64,000 nt of DNA from Variovorax paradoxus (GTDB lineage: Bacteria > Pseudomonadota > Gammaproteobacteria > Burkholderiales > Burkholderiaceae_C), in assembly GCF_009498455.1 (NCBI RefSeq), contig NZ_CP045644.1:5521001-5585000 (forward strand), given 5' to 3'. The notes beneath the pieces were generated by a model that did not search any database, was not told the DNA's origin, and saw only the letters and a program-made list of their open reading frames with translations. Below are positions 1 through 9,460 of this stretch, piece by piece. The first letter of the stretch is position 1. Each line of letters begins with the position of its first letter. Made by a program: the position numbers and the translations under genes.

Positions 1-91
1 GGAGCGCGAGGGCACCATCCGGATCGAGCCGGCCGGACTGGTCGTGCTGGACCGCTCGGCGCTGATGCAAATCTCCGCAGCAGACAACTAA
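1..91 (+). CDS. Crp/Fnr-family regulator, C-terminal end only
   Basis: The window opens inside a gene; the last 29 codons are read in frame from base 2 to the TAA at 89-91. The peptide contains GTIRIEPAGLVVLDR, which resembles the end of the winged-helix DNA-binding domain of Crp/Fnr-type regulators, where the last strands and a final LDR-x-x-L helix follow the recognition helix. Only 10 bases separate it from the phosphotransferase gene, so it probably heads that operon and may regulate it. With so little sequence the family call is tentative and the ligand is unknown. Confidence 0.5.
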   Translation, partial: EREGTIRIEPAGLVVLDRSALMQISAADN

Positions 92-101
92 AAGAATCGA
101 C

Positions 102-1208
102 ATGAGCCAGGACTTCTCCAGTTTCATCGGCACCCGCGCGGTGTCCCAACAGCACACCTTCGACGTGGACGCGCTTGCGGCCTGGCTCGAAAAGAACCTC
201 GAGGGCTTCCAGGGTCCGTTGACGGTCGAGATGTTCAAGGGCGGCCAGTCCAACCCGACCTACAAGCTCGTCACGCCCACGCAGAGCTACGTGATGCGCG
301 CCAAGCCCGGCCCGGTCGCCAAGCTGCTGCCCTCGGCCCATGCGGTCGAGCGCGAATACAAGGTGATGAGCGGCCTGCAGGGCACCGACGTGCCGGTGCC
401 GCGCATGTACTGCCTGTGCGAAGACGAAGCCATCATCGGCCGCGCCTTCTACATCATGGAGTTCATGCAGGGCCGCGTGCTGTGGGACCAGTCGCTGCCC
501 GGCTTCAGCAACGCCGAACGCGCGGCCCACTACGACGAGATGAACCGCGTCATTGCGGCGCTGCACACGGTCGACTTCGCCGCGCGCGGCCTGGGCGACT
601 ACGGCAAGCCCGGCAACTACTTCGACCGCCAGATCGGCCGCTGGAGCAAGCAGTACAAGGCCTCGGCCGATGGTGCCGGCGAACTGTCGCAGCCCATCGA
701 CGCCATGGAGCGCCTCATCGACTGGCTCCCCGCCCACATGCCGGCGAGCGCACGCGACGAGACCAAGGTCTCGATCGTGCATGGCGACTACCGCCTGGAC
801 AACGTGATGTTCCACGCCACCGAGCCGCGAATCATCGCGGTGCTCGACTGGGAACTCTCCACGCTGGGCCACCCGCTGGCCGACTTCAGCTACCACTGCA
901 TGTCGTGGCACATGCCCCCCACCACTGGCCGCGGCATCGGCGGCGTGAATGTGGCGGCGCTGGGCATTCCCACCGAGAGCGAATACATCCGCCGCTACTG
1001 CGAGCGCACGCGCATCAGCACGCCCGAGGCGCTGGCGCCCGACTGGAACTTCTACCAGGCCTACAACCTGTTCCGCATGGCTGCCATCCTGCAGGGCATT
1101 GCGAAACGGGTCGAAGCCGGTACCGCATCGAGCGAGCAAGCCGTGGCGTCCGCCCGTGGCGCACGGCCGATGGCCGAGATGGCTTGGCAATTTGCCCAAA
1201 AGGCATAG
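102..1208 (+). CDS. Phosphotransferase family protein, ACAD10/11 kinase-domain type
   Basis: A 368-residue aminoglycoside-phosphotransferase-fold (APH/choline kinase-like) protein. The catalytic loop HGDYRLDN lies at about residues 227-234 and the metal-binding LDWE, with its Asp at about 249, follows; this is the kinase Brenner-type arrangement. The next gene, 34 bases downstream, encodes an acyl-CoA dehydrogenase. The same two modules are fused in eukaryotic ACAD10/ACAD11 and are separate in the levulinate pathway of Pseudomonas putida (LvaA and LvaC), where the kinase phosphorylates a 4-hydroxyacyl-CoA. By inference this protein phosphorylates a hydroxyacyl-CoA so that its partner can remove the phosphate. 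It is not an antibiotic-resistance gene by context. The substrate chain length cannot be read from sequence. Confidence 0.85.
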   Translation: MSQDFSSFIGTRAVSQQHTFDVDALAAWLEKNLEGFQGPLTVEMFKGGQSNPTYKLVTPTQSYVMRAKPGPVAKLLPSAHAVEREYKVMSGLQGTDVPVPRMYCLCEDEAIIGRAFYIMEFMQGRVLWDQSLPGFSNAERAAHYDEMNRVIAALHTVDFAARGLGDYGKPGNYFDRQIGRWSKQYKASADGAGELSQPIDAMERLIDWLPAHMPASARDETKVSIVHGDYRLDNVMFHATEPRIIAVLDWELSTLGHPLADFSYHCMSWHMPPTTGRGIGGVNVAALGIPTESEYIRRYCERTRISTPEALAPDWNFYQAYNLFRMAAILQGIAKRVEAGTASSEQAVASARGARPMAEMAWQFAQKA

Positions 1209-1242
1209 CCAGCCCTCCCCCTTAACCCCACCAGGAGACAGC

Positions 1243-2520
1243 ATGGATTTCGAATATTCGGCCAAAACCAAGGAGCTTCAGAAGCGCGTTCTCGCCTTCA
1301 TGGAAGACCACATCTACCCGGCCGAAGCCGAGTACAGCGCCGAACTGGCCGCCAACACGGTCGCCGGCAAGCGCTGGACCGCGCTGCAGACCGTCGAGAA
1401 GCTCAAGGCCAAGGCCAAGGCCCAGGGCCTGTGGAACCTGTTCCTGCCGGTCGACAGCGCCTCGGCCTCGGGCTATGAGGGCGCCGGCCTGACCAACCAG
1501 GAATACGCCCCGCTGGCCGAGATCATGGGCCGGGTGCCATGGGCATCGGAAGCCTTCAACTGCTCCGCGCCGGACACCGGCAACATGGAAACCATCGCCC
1601 GCTACGGCTCGGAAGAGATCAAGGCGCGCTGGCTCAAGCCGCTGCTCGAAGGCCAGATCCGCTCGGCCTTCGCCATGACCGAACCCGACGTAGCCTCCAG
1701 CGACGCCACCAACATCGCCACGCGCATCGAGCGCCAAGGCGACGAGTACGTCATCAACGGCCACAAGTGGTGGATCTCCGGTGCCGCCGACCCGCGCTGC
1801 GCCGTGTTCGTCACCATGGGCAAGACCGACCCCGAGGCGCCCAGGCACTCGCAGCAGAGCATGGTCATCGTGCCGGCCGACACCAAGGGCATCCGCATCG
1901 TGCGTCCGCTGAACGTCATGGGCTACGACGACGCGCCGCACGGCCACGTCGAGATGCACTTCGAGAACGTGCGCGTGCCCGTCGGCAACATCCTGCTGGG
2001 CGAAGGCCGCGGCTTCGAGATCGCCCAGGGTCGCCTTGGCCCCGGACGCATCCACCACTGCATGCGCCTGATCGGCCTGGCCGAGCGCGCGCTCGAGCTG
2101 ATGTGCAAGCGCGCCTCGTCGCGCGTGGCCTTCGGCAAGACCGTCGCCTCGCAGACCGTCACGCAGGAACGCATCGCCGAAGCGCGCTGCAAGATCGACA
2201 TGGCCCGCCTGCTCACGCTGAAAGCCGCCTGGCTGATGGACGTGGCCGGCAACAAGGTCGCGCGCACAGAGATCGCCATGATCAAGGTCGTGGCGCCCAC
2301 CATGGCCTGCCAGGTCATCGACTGGGCCATGCAGGTCCACGGCGGCGGCGGCATGTGCGACGACTTCCCGCTGGCCTCGGCCTACGCGCAGGCACGCACG
2401 CTGCGCTTTGCCGACGGTCCGGACGAAGTGCACCGCAACGCGATCGCCAAGTGGGAGCTGGGCAAGTACGCCGCCGACAAGTCGGGCGCCACCGCCGACG
2501 CGCCTGTCACGCGCTTTTGA
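1243..2520 (+). CDS. Acyl-CoA dehydrogenase, ACAD11-like
   Basis: A 425-residue flavin-dependent acyl-CoA dehydrogenase. The start ATG at 1243 is preceded by AGGAG at 1233-1237; a longer open frame upstream overlaps the kinase gene and is not real. The N-terminal helical domain, the middle beta domain ([14 protein letters not shown] near residue 145) and the C-terminal helical domain ([24 protein letters not shown] near the end) are all present and full length. The C-terminal [10 protein letters not shown] signature matches the ACAD10/11 and LvaC type rather than classical short-chain dehydrogenases. It probably works with the upstream kinase in turning a phosphorylated hydroxyacyl-CoA into an enoyl-CoA; that role is inference from gene pairing. 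Confidence 0.9.
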   Translation: MDFEYSAKTKELQKRVLAFMEDHIYPAEAEYSAELAANTVAGKRWTALQTVEKLKAKAKAQGLWNLFLPVDSASASGYEGAGLTNQEYAPLAEIMGRVPWASEAFNCSAPDTGNMETIARYGSEEIKARWLKPLLEGQIRSAFAMTEPDVASSDATNIATRIERQGDEYVINGHKWWISGAADPRCAVFVTMGKTDPEAPRHSQQSMVIVPADTKGIRIVRPLNVMGYDDAPHGHVEMHFENVRVPVGNILLGEGRGFEIAQGRLGPGRIHHCMRLIGLAERALELMCKRASSRVAFGKTVASQTVTQERIAEARCKIDMARLLTLKAAWLMDVAGNKVARTEIAMIKVVAPTMACQVIDWAMQVHGGGGMCDDFPLASAYAQARTLRFADGPDEVHRNAIAKWELGKYAADKSGATADAPVTRF

Positions 2521-2533
2521 TCCAGAAACAAGA

Positions 2534-2556
2534 AAGGGCGCGATCGCCGCGCCCTT
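2534..2556 (+). terminator. Terminator after the acyl-CoA dehydrogenase gene
   Basis: A perfect 9-base-pair stem (AAGGGCGCG at 2534-2542 with CGCGCCCTT at 2548-2556) with a 5-base loop starts 14 bases after the stop codon and is followed by the pyrimidine-rich CTCTTTCT. Good intrinsic terminator for the plus-strand operon. Confidence 0.7.
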
Positions 2557-2573
2557 CTCTTTCTGCTTCGGTC

Positions 2574-2611
2574 ATGCCGCCCACGCCTTGCGCGTCGGCG
2601 GCATTTTCATT
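2574..2611 (+). terminator. Second terminator hairpin between convergent genes
   Basis: A 13-base-pair stem with one mismatch (2574-2586 with 2592-2604) and a CTTGC loop is followed by TTTTCATTT on the plus strand. It lies between the acyl-CoA dehydrogenase and the convergent acetyltransferase gene and probably backs up the first hairpin; the stem could also act on the minus strand, though without a T-run there. Confidence 0.55.
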
Positions 2612-2623
2612 TGCCTGATTCGG

Positions 2624-3127
2624 TCAGAGCTTCTTCTGCAGGAAGACGGCGTGGCCGAATTCCGGATCGAGCTGGTAGCTGACGAAGCCCTCGCGCTCGT
2701 AGCTGCGCAGCGCAGGCGCATTGCCCGACAGCACCTCGAGCGTGAGCTTGCAGGCGCCGCGCCGATGAGCCTCTTGCTCCACCAGCGCGAACATCTGCTG
2801 CGCCACACGCTGGCCGCGGTGGCTGGCGCGCACGACCACGTCGTGCACGTTGACCAGCGGCTGGCAGGCGAAGGTCGAAAACCCTTCGATGCAGTTGATC
2901 AGGCCCACGGGCATGTCGCCGTCGAAGGCCAGCACGCTGAACGCCTGTGGACGCGCCGCCAGCGCGGCAGGCAGGCCTTCGCGCACGGATGCCGGCAGCG
3001 GCATGCCACCGCCGGCGGGGTCGCGTGCGTAGCTGTCGAGCAGATCGACCACGGCCGCAGCCTGCAGAGGATCGCGGTAGTCGGCCAGGCGGGTTTCGAT
3101 GCGGCCCGCTGTCGTTGTCATCGTCAT
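2624..3127 (-). CDS. GNAT-family N-acetyltransferase
   Basis: A 167-residue GNAT-fold acetyltransferase. The start chosen is the ATG at 3127, whose ATGA overlaps the glmM stop codon; longer in-frame starts lie inside glmM. The acetyl-CoA-binding segment [20 protein letters not shown] fits motif A (R/Q-x-x-G-x-A), preceded by the strand NVHDVVV. The C-terminal part [18 protein letters not shown] is the usual GNAT motif B. It is translationally coupled to glmM, but acetylation of glucosamine-1-phosphate is normally done by GlmU, so a link to that pathway is only suggested by position. The substrate is unknown. Confidence 0.8.
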   Translation of the reverse strand: MTMTTTAGRIETRLADYRDPLQAAAVVDLLDSYARDPAGGGMPLPASVREGLPAALAARPQAFSVLAFDGDMPVGLINCIEGFSTFACQPLVNVHDVVVRASHRGQRVAQQMFALVEQEAHRRGACKLTLEVLSGNAPALRSYEREGFVSYQLDPEFGHAVFLQKKL

Positions 3128-4461
3128 GCAGCGGGCTTGAGCGTGGCCGCGAGGCGCTCGGCGCACGACTGAGACTGCTTGGCATCGCGCGCCTCGACCA
3201 TCACGCGCACCAACGGCTCGGTGCCGCTCGCGCGGATGAGCACGCGGCCCTCGTCGCCCAGTTCGGCTTCGATGCGTTTGGTTTCGCTGGCGAGCGCTGC
3301 GTTGCTCTTCCAGTCCTGATCGGGTGCGAGGCGCACGTTGATCAGCGTCTGCGGGAACAACGTGACGCCTTCGAGCAGTTGTGCCACCGTCTTGCCGCTG
3401 CGCACGCAGGCTTGCAGCACCTGCAGCGCGCTCACGATGCCGTCGCCCGTGGTGTGGCGGTCGAGCGCCAGCAGGTGGCCGGAGCCTTCGCCGCCAAGCA
3501 GCCAGCCGCGCTTGTCGAGCTCTTCAAGCACATAACGGTCGCCGACCTTGGCGCGCACGAACTCGATATCTTGTGCGCGCAGGGCCATCTCGACGGCCTT
3601 GTTGGTCATCAGCGTGCCGACCACGCCCACCGGCTTTTCGCCACGCGCAATGCGCTCGGCCACCATCAGGTACAGCAGCTCGTCGCCGTTGAACAGGCGG
3701 CCGCTGGCATCGACCAGCTGCAGCCGGTCGGCGTCGCCGTCGAGGGCGATGCCGTAGTCGGCCTTCTGCGCCGTCACGGTGGCGACCAGCGCTTCGGGGT
3801 GCGTGGCGCCGAAGCCTTCGTTGATGTTGAGCCCGTCAGGCGAGCAGCCGATGCTCGTGACGTCCGCGCCCAGTTCGTGGAACACGTTCGGCGCCACCTG
3901 GTAGGCCGCGCCATGGGCCGCGTCGACCACCAGCTTCATGCCGCGCAGCGACAGGTCGTTGGCGAAGGTGCTCTTGCAGAACTCGATGTAGCGGCCGTCC
4001 GCGTCGTTCAGGCGGCGTGCCTTGCCGAGGTCGGCGGAGGCAGCCCAGACCGGCGCTTCTTCGAGCGCAGCCTCGACGGCCAGCTCCCAGGCGTCGTCGA
4101 GCTTGGTGCCCTGCGCGCTGAAGAACTTGATGCCGTTGTCGGGAAAGGCGTTGTGGCTGGCGCTGATCACCACGCCCAGGCTGGCGCGCTGAGCGCGCGT
4201 GAGGTACGCCACGCCCGGCGTGGGCAGCGGGCCGAGCAGCACGACGTCGACGCCGGCGGAGTTGAAGCCCGACTCGAGCGCCGACTCGAGCATGTAGCCC
4301 GAGATGCGGGTGTCCTTGCCGATCAGCACCGTGGGACGGGCCTGGGTTTTCTTGAGCACGCGGCCGACGGCGTGCGCGAGGCGCAGCACGAAGTCGGGGG
4401 TGATGGGCGATTGGCCGACCGTGCCGCGGATGCCGTCGGTGCCGAAGTATTTACGGGTCAT
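3124..4461 (-). CDS. glmM: Phosphoglucosamine mutase
   Basis: GlmM interconverts glucosamine-6-phosphate and glucosamine-1-phosphate, feeding UDP-GlcNAc for peptidoglycan and lipopolysaccharide. The protein has 445 residues, the family's usual length. The active serine is Ser102 in ISASHN, the position that carries the phosphate in characterised GlmM. The magnesium loop DGDADR and the C-terminal phosphate-binding loop RASGTEP are present. It lies directly behind folP (6-base gap) and overlaps the acetyltransferase gene by 4 bases. The order ftsH-folP-glmM is also found in enterobacteria, so this is a conserved operon. Confidence 0.97.
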   Translation of the reverse strand: MTRKYFGTDGIRGTVGQSPITPDFVLRLAHAVGRVLKKTQARPTVLIGKDTRISGYMLESALESGFNSAGVDVVLLGPLPTPGVAYLTRAQRASLGVVISASHNAFPDNGIKFFSAQGTKLDDAWELAVEAALEEAPVWAASADLGKARRLNDADGRYIEFCKSTFANDLSLRGMKLVVDAAHGAAYQVAPNVFHELGADVTSIGCSPDGLNINEGFGATHPEALVATVTAQKADYGIALDGDADRLQLVDASGRLFNGDELLYLMVAERIARGEKPVGVVGTLMTNKAVEMALRAQDIEFVRAKVGDRYVLEELDKRGWLLGGEGSGHLLALDRHTTGDGIVSALQVLQACVRSGKTVAQLLEGVTLFPQTLINVRLAPDQDWKSNAALASETKRIEAELGDEGRVLIRASGTEPLVRVMVEARDAKQSQSCAERLAATLKPAA

Positions 4462-4467
4462 TTCCTC

Positions 4468-5376
4468 TTATTGCTCTTGTGAAGTTTGTTGGTTCTGCGG
4501 TGTTTCCGCGCGCATGGCACGCCATACGGCGAGGGCGGCGACGGTGTCGCGCACGTCGTGCACCCGCACGACCGCTGCGCCCCGGTCCACGGCCAGCACG
4601 GCGGCTGCCACGCTGGGCACGGTACGCCCGGACGCATTGTCGATGCCCGTGACCGCCCCGATGGAGGACTTGCGGGACCAACCTAGCAACAAGGGGTAAC
4701 CGGCTGCCAACAATTCGGGCTGGCGCCCCAGAAGTGCGAAGTTCTGCGCCACGCTCTTGCCGAAGCCGACGCCTGGGTCGAGCGTGACGCGTGCAGGGTC
4801 GATGCCCAACGCTTTCAGCGGCGCCAGTTGCGCGTCCCAGAAAGCCAGCACCTCGGGGATCACGTCGCCCTGCATCGGCAGCGTCTGCATGGTCTGCGGA
4901 TCGCGGTGCATGTGCATGAGGCAAATGCCGCAATTCGGGTGCGCCGCCACGGCCTCACGCGCGCCCGGCTGGCGCAGCGCCCAGATGTCATTGACGATGT
5001 CCGCGCCCAGGTCGAGCACGGCGCGCATCACCTCGGGCTTGTAGGTGTCGATGGACAGCGGCACATTCAGCTTCACCGCCTCACGAACCACGGGCAGCAC
5101 GCGCGCCAGTTCGGCGTCGAGCGGCACGGCCGGGCTGCCGGGGCGGGTCGATTCGCCGCCGATGTCGAGGATGTCGGCGCCCTCCTTCAGCAGCTGCTCG
5201 CAATGCCGGAGCGCGGTCGCGGTGGACGCGTGCGCGCCGCCGTCGGAAAAGGAATCGGGCGTGACGTTGACGATGCCCATCACGCGCGGCTGCGCGAGGT
5301 CGATGCGAAAGCGCGAGGTCTGCCAGACCGCCGCGCCATGAAAAACGGGGCCAGAGGCCCCGTTGCTGTTTGCCAT
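4468..5376 (-). CDS. folP: Dihydropteroate synthase
   Basis: FolP condenses p-aminobenzoate with dihydropterin pyrophosphate in folate synthesis and is the sulfonamide target. The TIM-barrel signatures are present: VMGIVNVTPDSFSDGG, DIGGESTRPG, DPGVGFGK and the late LGWSRKS. The ATG at 5376 gives 302 residues; an in-frame GTG at 5385 directly after the ftsH stop is the alternative. Neither has a strong ribosome binding site, which suggests coupling to ftsH translation. Residues 5-12 or so (NGASGPVF) are encoded by a perfect terminator-like hairpin. The N-terminal strand RFRIDLAQPRVMG is needed for the fold, so the start cannot be much further downstream. Confidence 0.95.
   Translation of the reverse strand: MANSNGASGPVFHGAAVWQTSRFRIDLAQPRVMGIVNVTPDSFSDGGAHASTATALRHCEQLLKEGADILDIGGESTRPGSPAVPLDAELARVLPVVREAVKLNVPLSIDTYKPEVMRAVLDLGADIVNDIWALRQPGAREAVAAHPNCGICLMHMHRDPQTMQTLPMQGDVIPEVLAFWDAQLAPLKALGIDPARVTLDPGVGFGKSVAQNFALLGRQPELLAAGYPLLLGWSRKSSIGAVTGIDNASGRTVPSVAAAVLAVDRGAAVVRVHDVRDTVAALAVWRAMRAETPQNQQTSQEQ
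5341..5364 (-). terminator. Terminator-like hairpin inside the folP 5' end
   Basis: Read on the minus strand, a perfect 9-base-pair stem (5364-5356 with 5352-5344) with a TCT loop ends in five T residues (5345-5341). It begins 12 bases inside the folP coding region and 22 bases after the ftsH stop codon. By structure it is a textbook intrinsic terminator, so it probably ends part of the ftsH transcripts and limits folP-glmM expression. Confidence 0.65.
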
Positions 5377-5385
5377 TGAACCCAC

Positions 5386-7302
5386 TCAGGCCGCCGTGGG
5401 CGCCGGGTCGGTTGTGACGGCCGGCGTGCCACCACTGCCGCCGCTGCCCGAAGGCGGAATGCGCGGCGTCCAGTCCTTGGGCGGACGCGGTGCGCGGCCG
5501 GCCATGATGTCGTCGAGCTGCTCGCTGTCGATGGTTTCCCACTCGAGGAGCGCCTTGGCCATCGCGTGCATCTTGTCGCTGTTGGCTTCGATCAGGTGGC
5601 GCGCCAGGGCGTACTGCTCGTCGATGATGCGGCGCACTTCGGCGTCGACCTTTTCCATGGTCTGCTCGCTCATGTTCGTGGTCTTGGTGACCGAGCGGCC
5701 CAGGAACACTTCGCCTTCGTTCTCGGCATAGACCATCGGGCCCAGCGCGTCGGTCATGCCGTAGCGCGTGACCATATCGCGGGCAATGGAGGTCGCGCGC
5801 TCGAAGTCGTTGCTGGCGCCGGTGGTCATCTGGTGCATGAACACTTCTTCGGCGATGCGGCCACCGAACAGCATGCTGATCTGGTTCAACATGTACTCGC
5901 GGTCGTAGCTGTAGCGGTCTTGCGCCGGCAGGCTCATGGTCACGCCGAGGGCGCGGCCACGCGGAATGATCGTGACCTTGTGGACCGGGTCGCACTTGGG
6001 CAGCAGCTTGCCGATGAGCGCGTGGCCGGACTCGTGGTAGGCCGTGTTGCGGCGCTCTTCCTCGGGCATGACCATGCTCTTGCGCTCGGGGCCCATGAAG
6101 ATCTTGTCCTTGGCCTTCTCGAAGTCCTGCATCTCGACCACACGCGCATTGCGGCGGGCCGCCATCAGGGCGGCTTCGTTGCACAGGTTGGCCAGGTCGG
6201 CACCGGACATGCCGGGCGTGCCGCGGGCGATGACGCTCGGGTTCACGTCCTGGCCCAACGGGACCTTGCGCATGTGGACGGCCAGGATCTGCTCGCGGCC
6301 GCGGATGTCGGGCAGCGTGACGTACACCTGACGGTCGAAACGGCCCGGACGCAGCAGCGCGGCGTCAAGGATGTCGGGGCGGTTCGTGGCAGCCACGACG
6401 ATCACGCCGAGGTTGGTTTCGAAGCCGTCCATCTCGACCAGCATCTGGTTCAAGGTTTGTTCGCGCTCGTCATTGCCGCCGCCAAGACCGGCGCCGCGCT
6501 GACGACCCACCGCATCGATTTCGTCGATGAAGATGATGCAAGGCGCGTTCTTCTTGGCGTTCTCGAACATGTCGCGCACGCGGGCCGCGCCCACGCCGAC
6601 GAACATTTCAACGAAGTCGGAACCCGAGATCGAGAAGAACGGCACCTTGGCTTCGCCGGCGATCGACTTGGCCAGCAGCGTCTTGCCGGTGCCTGGAGGG
6701 CCGACCAGCAGCAGACCGCGCGGAATGCGGCCGCCGAGCTTCTGGAAACGTTGCGGGTCTTTCAGGAAGTCGACCACTTCACGGACTTCTTCCTTGGCCT
6801 CGTCGCAGCCTGCGACGTCGGCGAAAGTGACCGTGTTGTTGTTCTCGTCCATCATGCGGGCCTTGCTCTTGCCGAAGCTGAACGCCCCGCCCTTGCCGCC
6901 GCCCTGCATCTGGCGCATGAAGTAGATCCAGACGCCGATCAGCAGCAGCATCGGGCCCCAGCTGACCAGCAGGGTCATGAGGAGCGAGCCTTCTTCGCGC
7001 GGCTTGACGTCGAACTTGACGTTGTGGTCGATCAGGTCGCCCACGAGGCCGCGGTCGAGCACCGTCGCGGTCGTGCGGATCTTGCGATCGTCGTTGGTGA
7101 CAGCGACGATCTCGCCGCCGCCGGCGCCTTCAGGAATGATGGCGCTCTTGATCTGGTTGTTGCGGACCTGGTCCAGAAACTCGGAATAGCTCACCGTTCC
7201 CGAGCCGACGCCACCGCGGGTGTCGAACTGCTTGAACACAGTGAACAACACCATGGCAATGACGAGCCATACGGCAACTTTGGAAAACCACTGATTGTTC
7301 AA
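5386..7302 (-). CDS. ftsH: ATP-dependent zinc metalloprotease FtsH
   Basis: Membrane-anchored AAA+ protease that degrades membrane and unstable regulatory proteins. The start is the TTG at 7302 ([11 protein letters not shown]...), with GGAG six bases upstream; this gives 638 residues, the normal length. Two membrane segments (about residues 7-23 and 100-120) flank a periplasmic domain. Then come Walker A GPPGTGKT, Walker [10 protein letters not shown], the SRH region with NRPD and GRFDR, and the zinc-binding HESGH with a downstream Asp. The C-terminus is Pro/Gly-rich. The gene sits between rlmE and folP, the same order as in E. coli. A possible heat-shock -35 element lies upstream. Confidence 0.97.
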   Translation of the reverse strand: MNNQWFSKVAVWLVIAMVLFTVFKQFDTRGGVGSGTVSYSEFLDQVRNNQIKSAIIPEGAGGGEIVAVTNDDRKIRTTATVLDRGLVGDLIDHNVKFDVKPREEGSLLMTLLVSWGPMLLLIGVWIYFMRQMQGGGKGGAFSFGKSKARMMDENNNTVTFADVAGCDEAKEEVREVVDFLKDPQRFQKLGGRIPRGLLLVGPPGTGKTLLAKSIAGEAKVPFFSISGSDFVEMFVGVGAARVRDMFENAKKNAPCIIFIDEIDAVGRQRGAGLGGGNDEREQTLNQMLVEMDGFETNLGVIVVAATNRPDILDAALLRPGRFDRQVYVTLPDIRGREQILAVHMRKVPLGQDVNPSVIARGTPGMSGADLANLCNEAALMAARRNARVVEMQDFEKAKDKIFMGPERKSMVMPEEERRNTAYHESGHALIGKLLPKCDPVHKVTIIPRGRALGVTMSLPAQDRYSYDREYMLNQISMLFGGRIAEEVFMHQMTTGASNDFERATSIARDMVTRYGMTDALGPMVYAENEGEVFLGRSVTKTTNMSEQTMEKVDAEVRRIIDEQYALARHLIEANSDKMHAMAKALLEWETIDSEQLDDIMAGRAPRPPKDWTPRIPPSGSGGSGGTPAVTTDPAPTAA

Positions 7303-7380
7303 ACGAAGCTCCAGTCGAAAGCGCGTGACGGGAATATGAAATACGCGCTGAGGGTACGCAATTACGCCCCATTTTAGGCT

Positions 7381-7387
7381 TTTCAAG
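7381..7387 (-). promoter_or_regulatory. Possible sigma-32 -35 element upstream of ftsH
   Basis: CTTGAAA, an exact match to the sigma-32 -35 consensus, lies about 80 bases before the ftsH start on the minus strand. The expected CCCCAT-type -10 is not found at the right distance on that strand, so the call is weak. An extended -10-like TGCTATAGG also occurs further upstream, about 115 bases before the start. Confidence 0.25.
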
Positions 7388-7468
7388 CTGCGAAAAGCGG
7401 ACATTTCCCTATAGCAGCCATAGGCTGACAAGGGTTTGCGCCCCTGGAGGGCGCTCTGCGGCAAGGTA

Positions 7469-8137
7469 TCAATGCGTATCGAGCGCCTTCAATCCCCTGC
7501 CGATGAGGAAGGTCTCTGCCGATTTATCGCGTGACGCCTTGGGCTTGAGCGGCTTCACGACGCGGAAATTGGCCTTGAACATCTTGACCAGGTCGTCATA
7601 GCCGCTGCCGTGGAATACCTTGGCCACGAGCGCCCCTTCGGGCTTCATGTGGTTCTGGGCGAAGTCGATGGCCAGCTCGATCAGGTGCGCCACGCGGGCC
7701 GCATCGGCCGAGTGGATGCCCGACAGGTTGGGCGCCATGTCGGACACCACAAGGTCGGCCTTGCGGCCGGCCAGTACCGCCAGGAGCTGCGCCAGCAGTG
7801 CGTCTTCGCGGAAGTCGCCCTGCAGGAAGGTCACGCCTTCGATGGGCTCCATCGGCAGCAGGTCGAGAGAAACGATGGTGCCGTTGAGGTCGCCGGCCGC
7901 CGCCCCGCCCGGCGACATGCGCCGCCGCAGGTACTGGCTCCAGGCCCCCGGGGTCGAGCCGAGGTCGACCACGAGCTGGCCGGGCTTGACCAGCCCGAGC
8001 GACTCGTCGATTTCCTTGAGCTTGTAAGCCGCGCGGGCACGGTAGCCCTCTCTGGTCGCGAGCTTCACGTAGGGGTCGTTGATGTGGTCGTGAAGCCACG
8101 CCTTGTTGACTTTTTTGCTTTTGGCTTTGGTGCTCAT
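7469..8137 (-). CDS. rlmE: 23S rRNA 2'-O-methyltransferase (U2552), RlmE/FtsJ
   Basis: Methylates the 2'-hydroxyl of U2552 in the A-loop of 23S rRNA, a late step in large-subunit assembly. The ATG at 8137 gives 222 residues with the Lys-rich N-terminus typical of the family ([15 protein letters not shown]). The catalytic Lys is in AAYKLKEID, the SAM-binding loop is [15 protein letters not shown], and the catalytic Asp is in [11 protein letters not shown], followed by LVAKVFHG. It is upstream of ftsH with a 166-base gap, the arrangement seen in E. coli, and it is divergent from the yhbY-like gene. Confidence 0.96.
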   Translation of the reverse strand: MSTKAKSKKVNKAWLHDHINDPYVKLATREGYRARAAYKLKEIDESLGLVKPGQLVVDLGSTPGAWSQYLRRRMSPGGAAAGDLNGTIVSLDLLPMEPIEGVTFLQGDFREDALLAQLLAVLAGRKADLVVSDMAPNLSGIHSADAARVAHLIELAIDFAQNHMKPEGALVAKVFHGSGYDDLVKMFKANFRVVKPLKPKASRDKSAETFLIGRGLKALDTH

Positions 8138-8170
8138 GAGGGTGTTCGTGTACGCGTCGATAATACGGGG
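8138..8170. promoter_or_regulatory. Short divergent control region of rlmE and yhbY
   Basis: Only 33 bases separate the two start codons, so the promoters must overlap each other or the coding regions. The minus strand has TATTAT at 8165-8160, a possible -10 for rlmE, with TTGAAT further upstream inside yhbY, but at a spacing of only 14. Start sites cannot be assigned with confidence. Confidence 0.3.
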
Positions 8171-8650
8171 ATGCCCGCCATTCAACTTACCCCTGCCGAG
8201 CGCAAGGTGCACCGCGCCGAAGCTCACCACCTGGATCCGATCGTCATGGTCGGTGGAGACGGGCTCACCCCTGCCGTAAAAAAAGAGGCCGACGCGGCCC
8301 TGAAGGCCCATGGCCTGATCAAGGTGCGCGTCTTCTCCGACGACCGCCTCGCCCGCGACGCCATGCTCCAGGAGCTCGCCGACGAGCTCGACGCCGCCCC
8401 GATCCAGCACATCGGCAAGCTGCTCGTGCTGTGGCGCCCGAAGCCCGAAAAAGAGCGTGTGGTCGACGAAGACCGCATGCCCGGCCCGCGCGACGTGAAA
8501 ATCGTCAAGTACAGCAAGCGCGGCGGCCAACGCCCTGAAATCAAGACCCTGCGCGTGCTCGGCAACCAGCGCCTCACCCCTGGCGGCACCATCAAGCGCG
8601 CCAAGGCCAAGCGTCCGCTGTCGGCCAAGAAACGCAACCAGGCGGACTGA
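8171..8650 (+). CDS. yhbY: YhbY-family RNA-binding protein (CRM domain)
   Basis: A 159-residue protein whose first 95 residues form a CRM domain ([28 protein letters not shown], then the GLIKVRVF strand and the end strand [10 protein letters not shown]). YhbY binds the pre-50S ribosomal subunit. The family member in E. coli is only about 97 residues; here a basic tail (roughly residues 115-159, rich in Lys, Arg and Gly) is added, which likely gives extra RNA contacts. It is divergent from rlmE, another 50S assembly factor, and is followed 2 bases later by a putative glycosyltransferase gene. Confidence 0.88.
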   Translation: MPAIQLTPAERKVHRAEAHHLDPIVMVGGDGLTPAVKKEADAALKAHGLIKVRVFSDDRLARDAMLQELADELDAAPIQHIGKLLVLWRPKPEKERVVDEDRMPGPRDVKIVKYSKRGGQRPEIKTLRVLGNQRLTPGGTIKRAKAKRPLSAKKRNQAD

Positions 8651-8652
8651 GC

Positions 8653-9411
8653 TTGGTGGCAGCGCAAGGCGCCCAGCGCCATATCCTCTGCATGAAGTGG
8701 GGCACCAAGTACGGCCCCGAGTACGTCAACCGGCTCTACGCCATGGTGCGCCGCCACCTCAGCGGCGACTTCAAGTTCGTCTGCCTGACCGACGACGGCA
8801 ACGGCATCCGACCCGAAGTGACGTGCCTGCCCATTCCGCCGCTCAACCTCCAACTGGCCCCGGGCCAGCGCGACGGCGCGTGGAAGAAGCTCACCACCTT
8901 CGAGCAGGACCTGCACGGCCTGCGCGGCACCGCCCTCTTCCTGGACGTCGACGTGGTGATCGTCGGCAGCCTGGACGCTTTCTTCGAGCAGCCCGGCGAG
9001 TTCCTGATCATTCACGACTACGCCCGCCCCTGGCGGCGCGAGCGGATCACGGGCAATTCATCGGTCTACCGTTTCGAACTGGGCGCCCACGCCGACGTGC
9101 TGGCGTACTTCCGCGCCAACATGGACAAGGTGCAGGCCGAATACCGCAACGAGCAGGCCTACCTGTCGGACGTGCTGCACAAGCAGGGCAAGCTGGCCTA
9201 CTGGCCGGCCGCCTGGTGCCCGAGCTTCAAGTACCACGGCATTCCGACCTGGCCGACCAACTACTGGGAAGAGCCCTTCGTGCCCGAAGGCGCCCGTGTG
9301 ATGGTGTTCCACGGCGAGTGCAACCCGCCCGATGCGCTGGCGGGACGGCGCAACCGCGCCTTCCGCTACATCCGGCCGGCGAGCTGGGTCGCCAAGCACT
9401 GGAAAGAGTAA
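8653..9411 (+). CDS. Putative glycosyltransferase, DxD type
   Basis: A 252-residue soluble protein. It begins with a beta strand [12 protein letters not shown], then [12 protein letters not shown] and [11 protein letters not shown], and has [14 protein letters not shown] near residue 95-108. This resembles the GT-A fold of GT8-like glycosyltransferases, where the DxD (here DVD) holds the metal and the nucleotide sugar. Late in the protein PTWPTNYW and [13 protein letters not shown] are conserved-looking. The start is a TTG at 8653 or GTG at 8656; the internal ATG at 8692 would delete the first strand. Its acceptor and sugar are unknown. It may be cotranscribed with yhbY. Confidence 0.65.
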   Translation: MVAAQGAQRHILCMKWGTKYGPEYVNRLYAMVRRHLSGDFKFVCLTDDGNGIRPEVTCLPIPPLNLQLAPGQRDGAWKKLTTFEQDLHGLRGTALFLDVDVVIVGSLDAFFEQPGEFLIIHDYARPWRRERITGNSSVYRFELGAHADVLAYFRANMDKVQAEYRNEQAYLSDVLHKQGKLAYWPAAWCPSFKYHGIPTWPTNYWEEPFVPEGARVMVFHGECNPPDALAGRRNRAFRYIRPASWVAKHWKE

Positions 9412-9460
9412 TTGAGCCGGAGGCCGCGGCGACATCACCTGTCGCTGCTGCCGCCCCGGT

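Noticed and set aside
5337..5339. ATG right after the folP hairpin as an alternative start
   Set aside because: It is out of frame with FolP and would not encode the family N-terminus.
9426..9448. Stem-loop (one mismatch) between the glycosyltransferase and DUF4149 genes
   Set aside because: Weak stem and no T-run on either strand; not enough to call a terminator.
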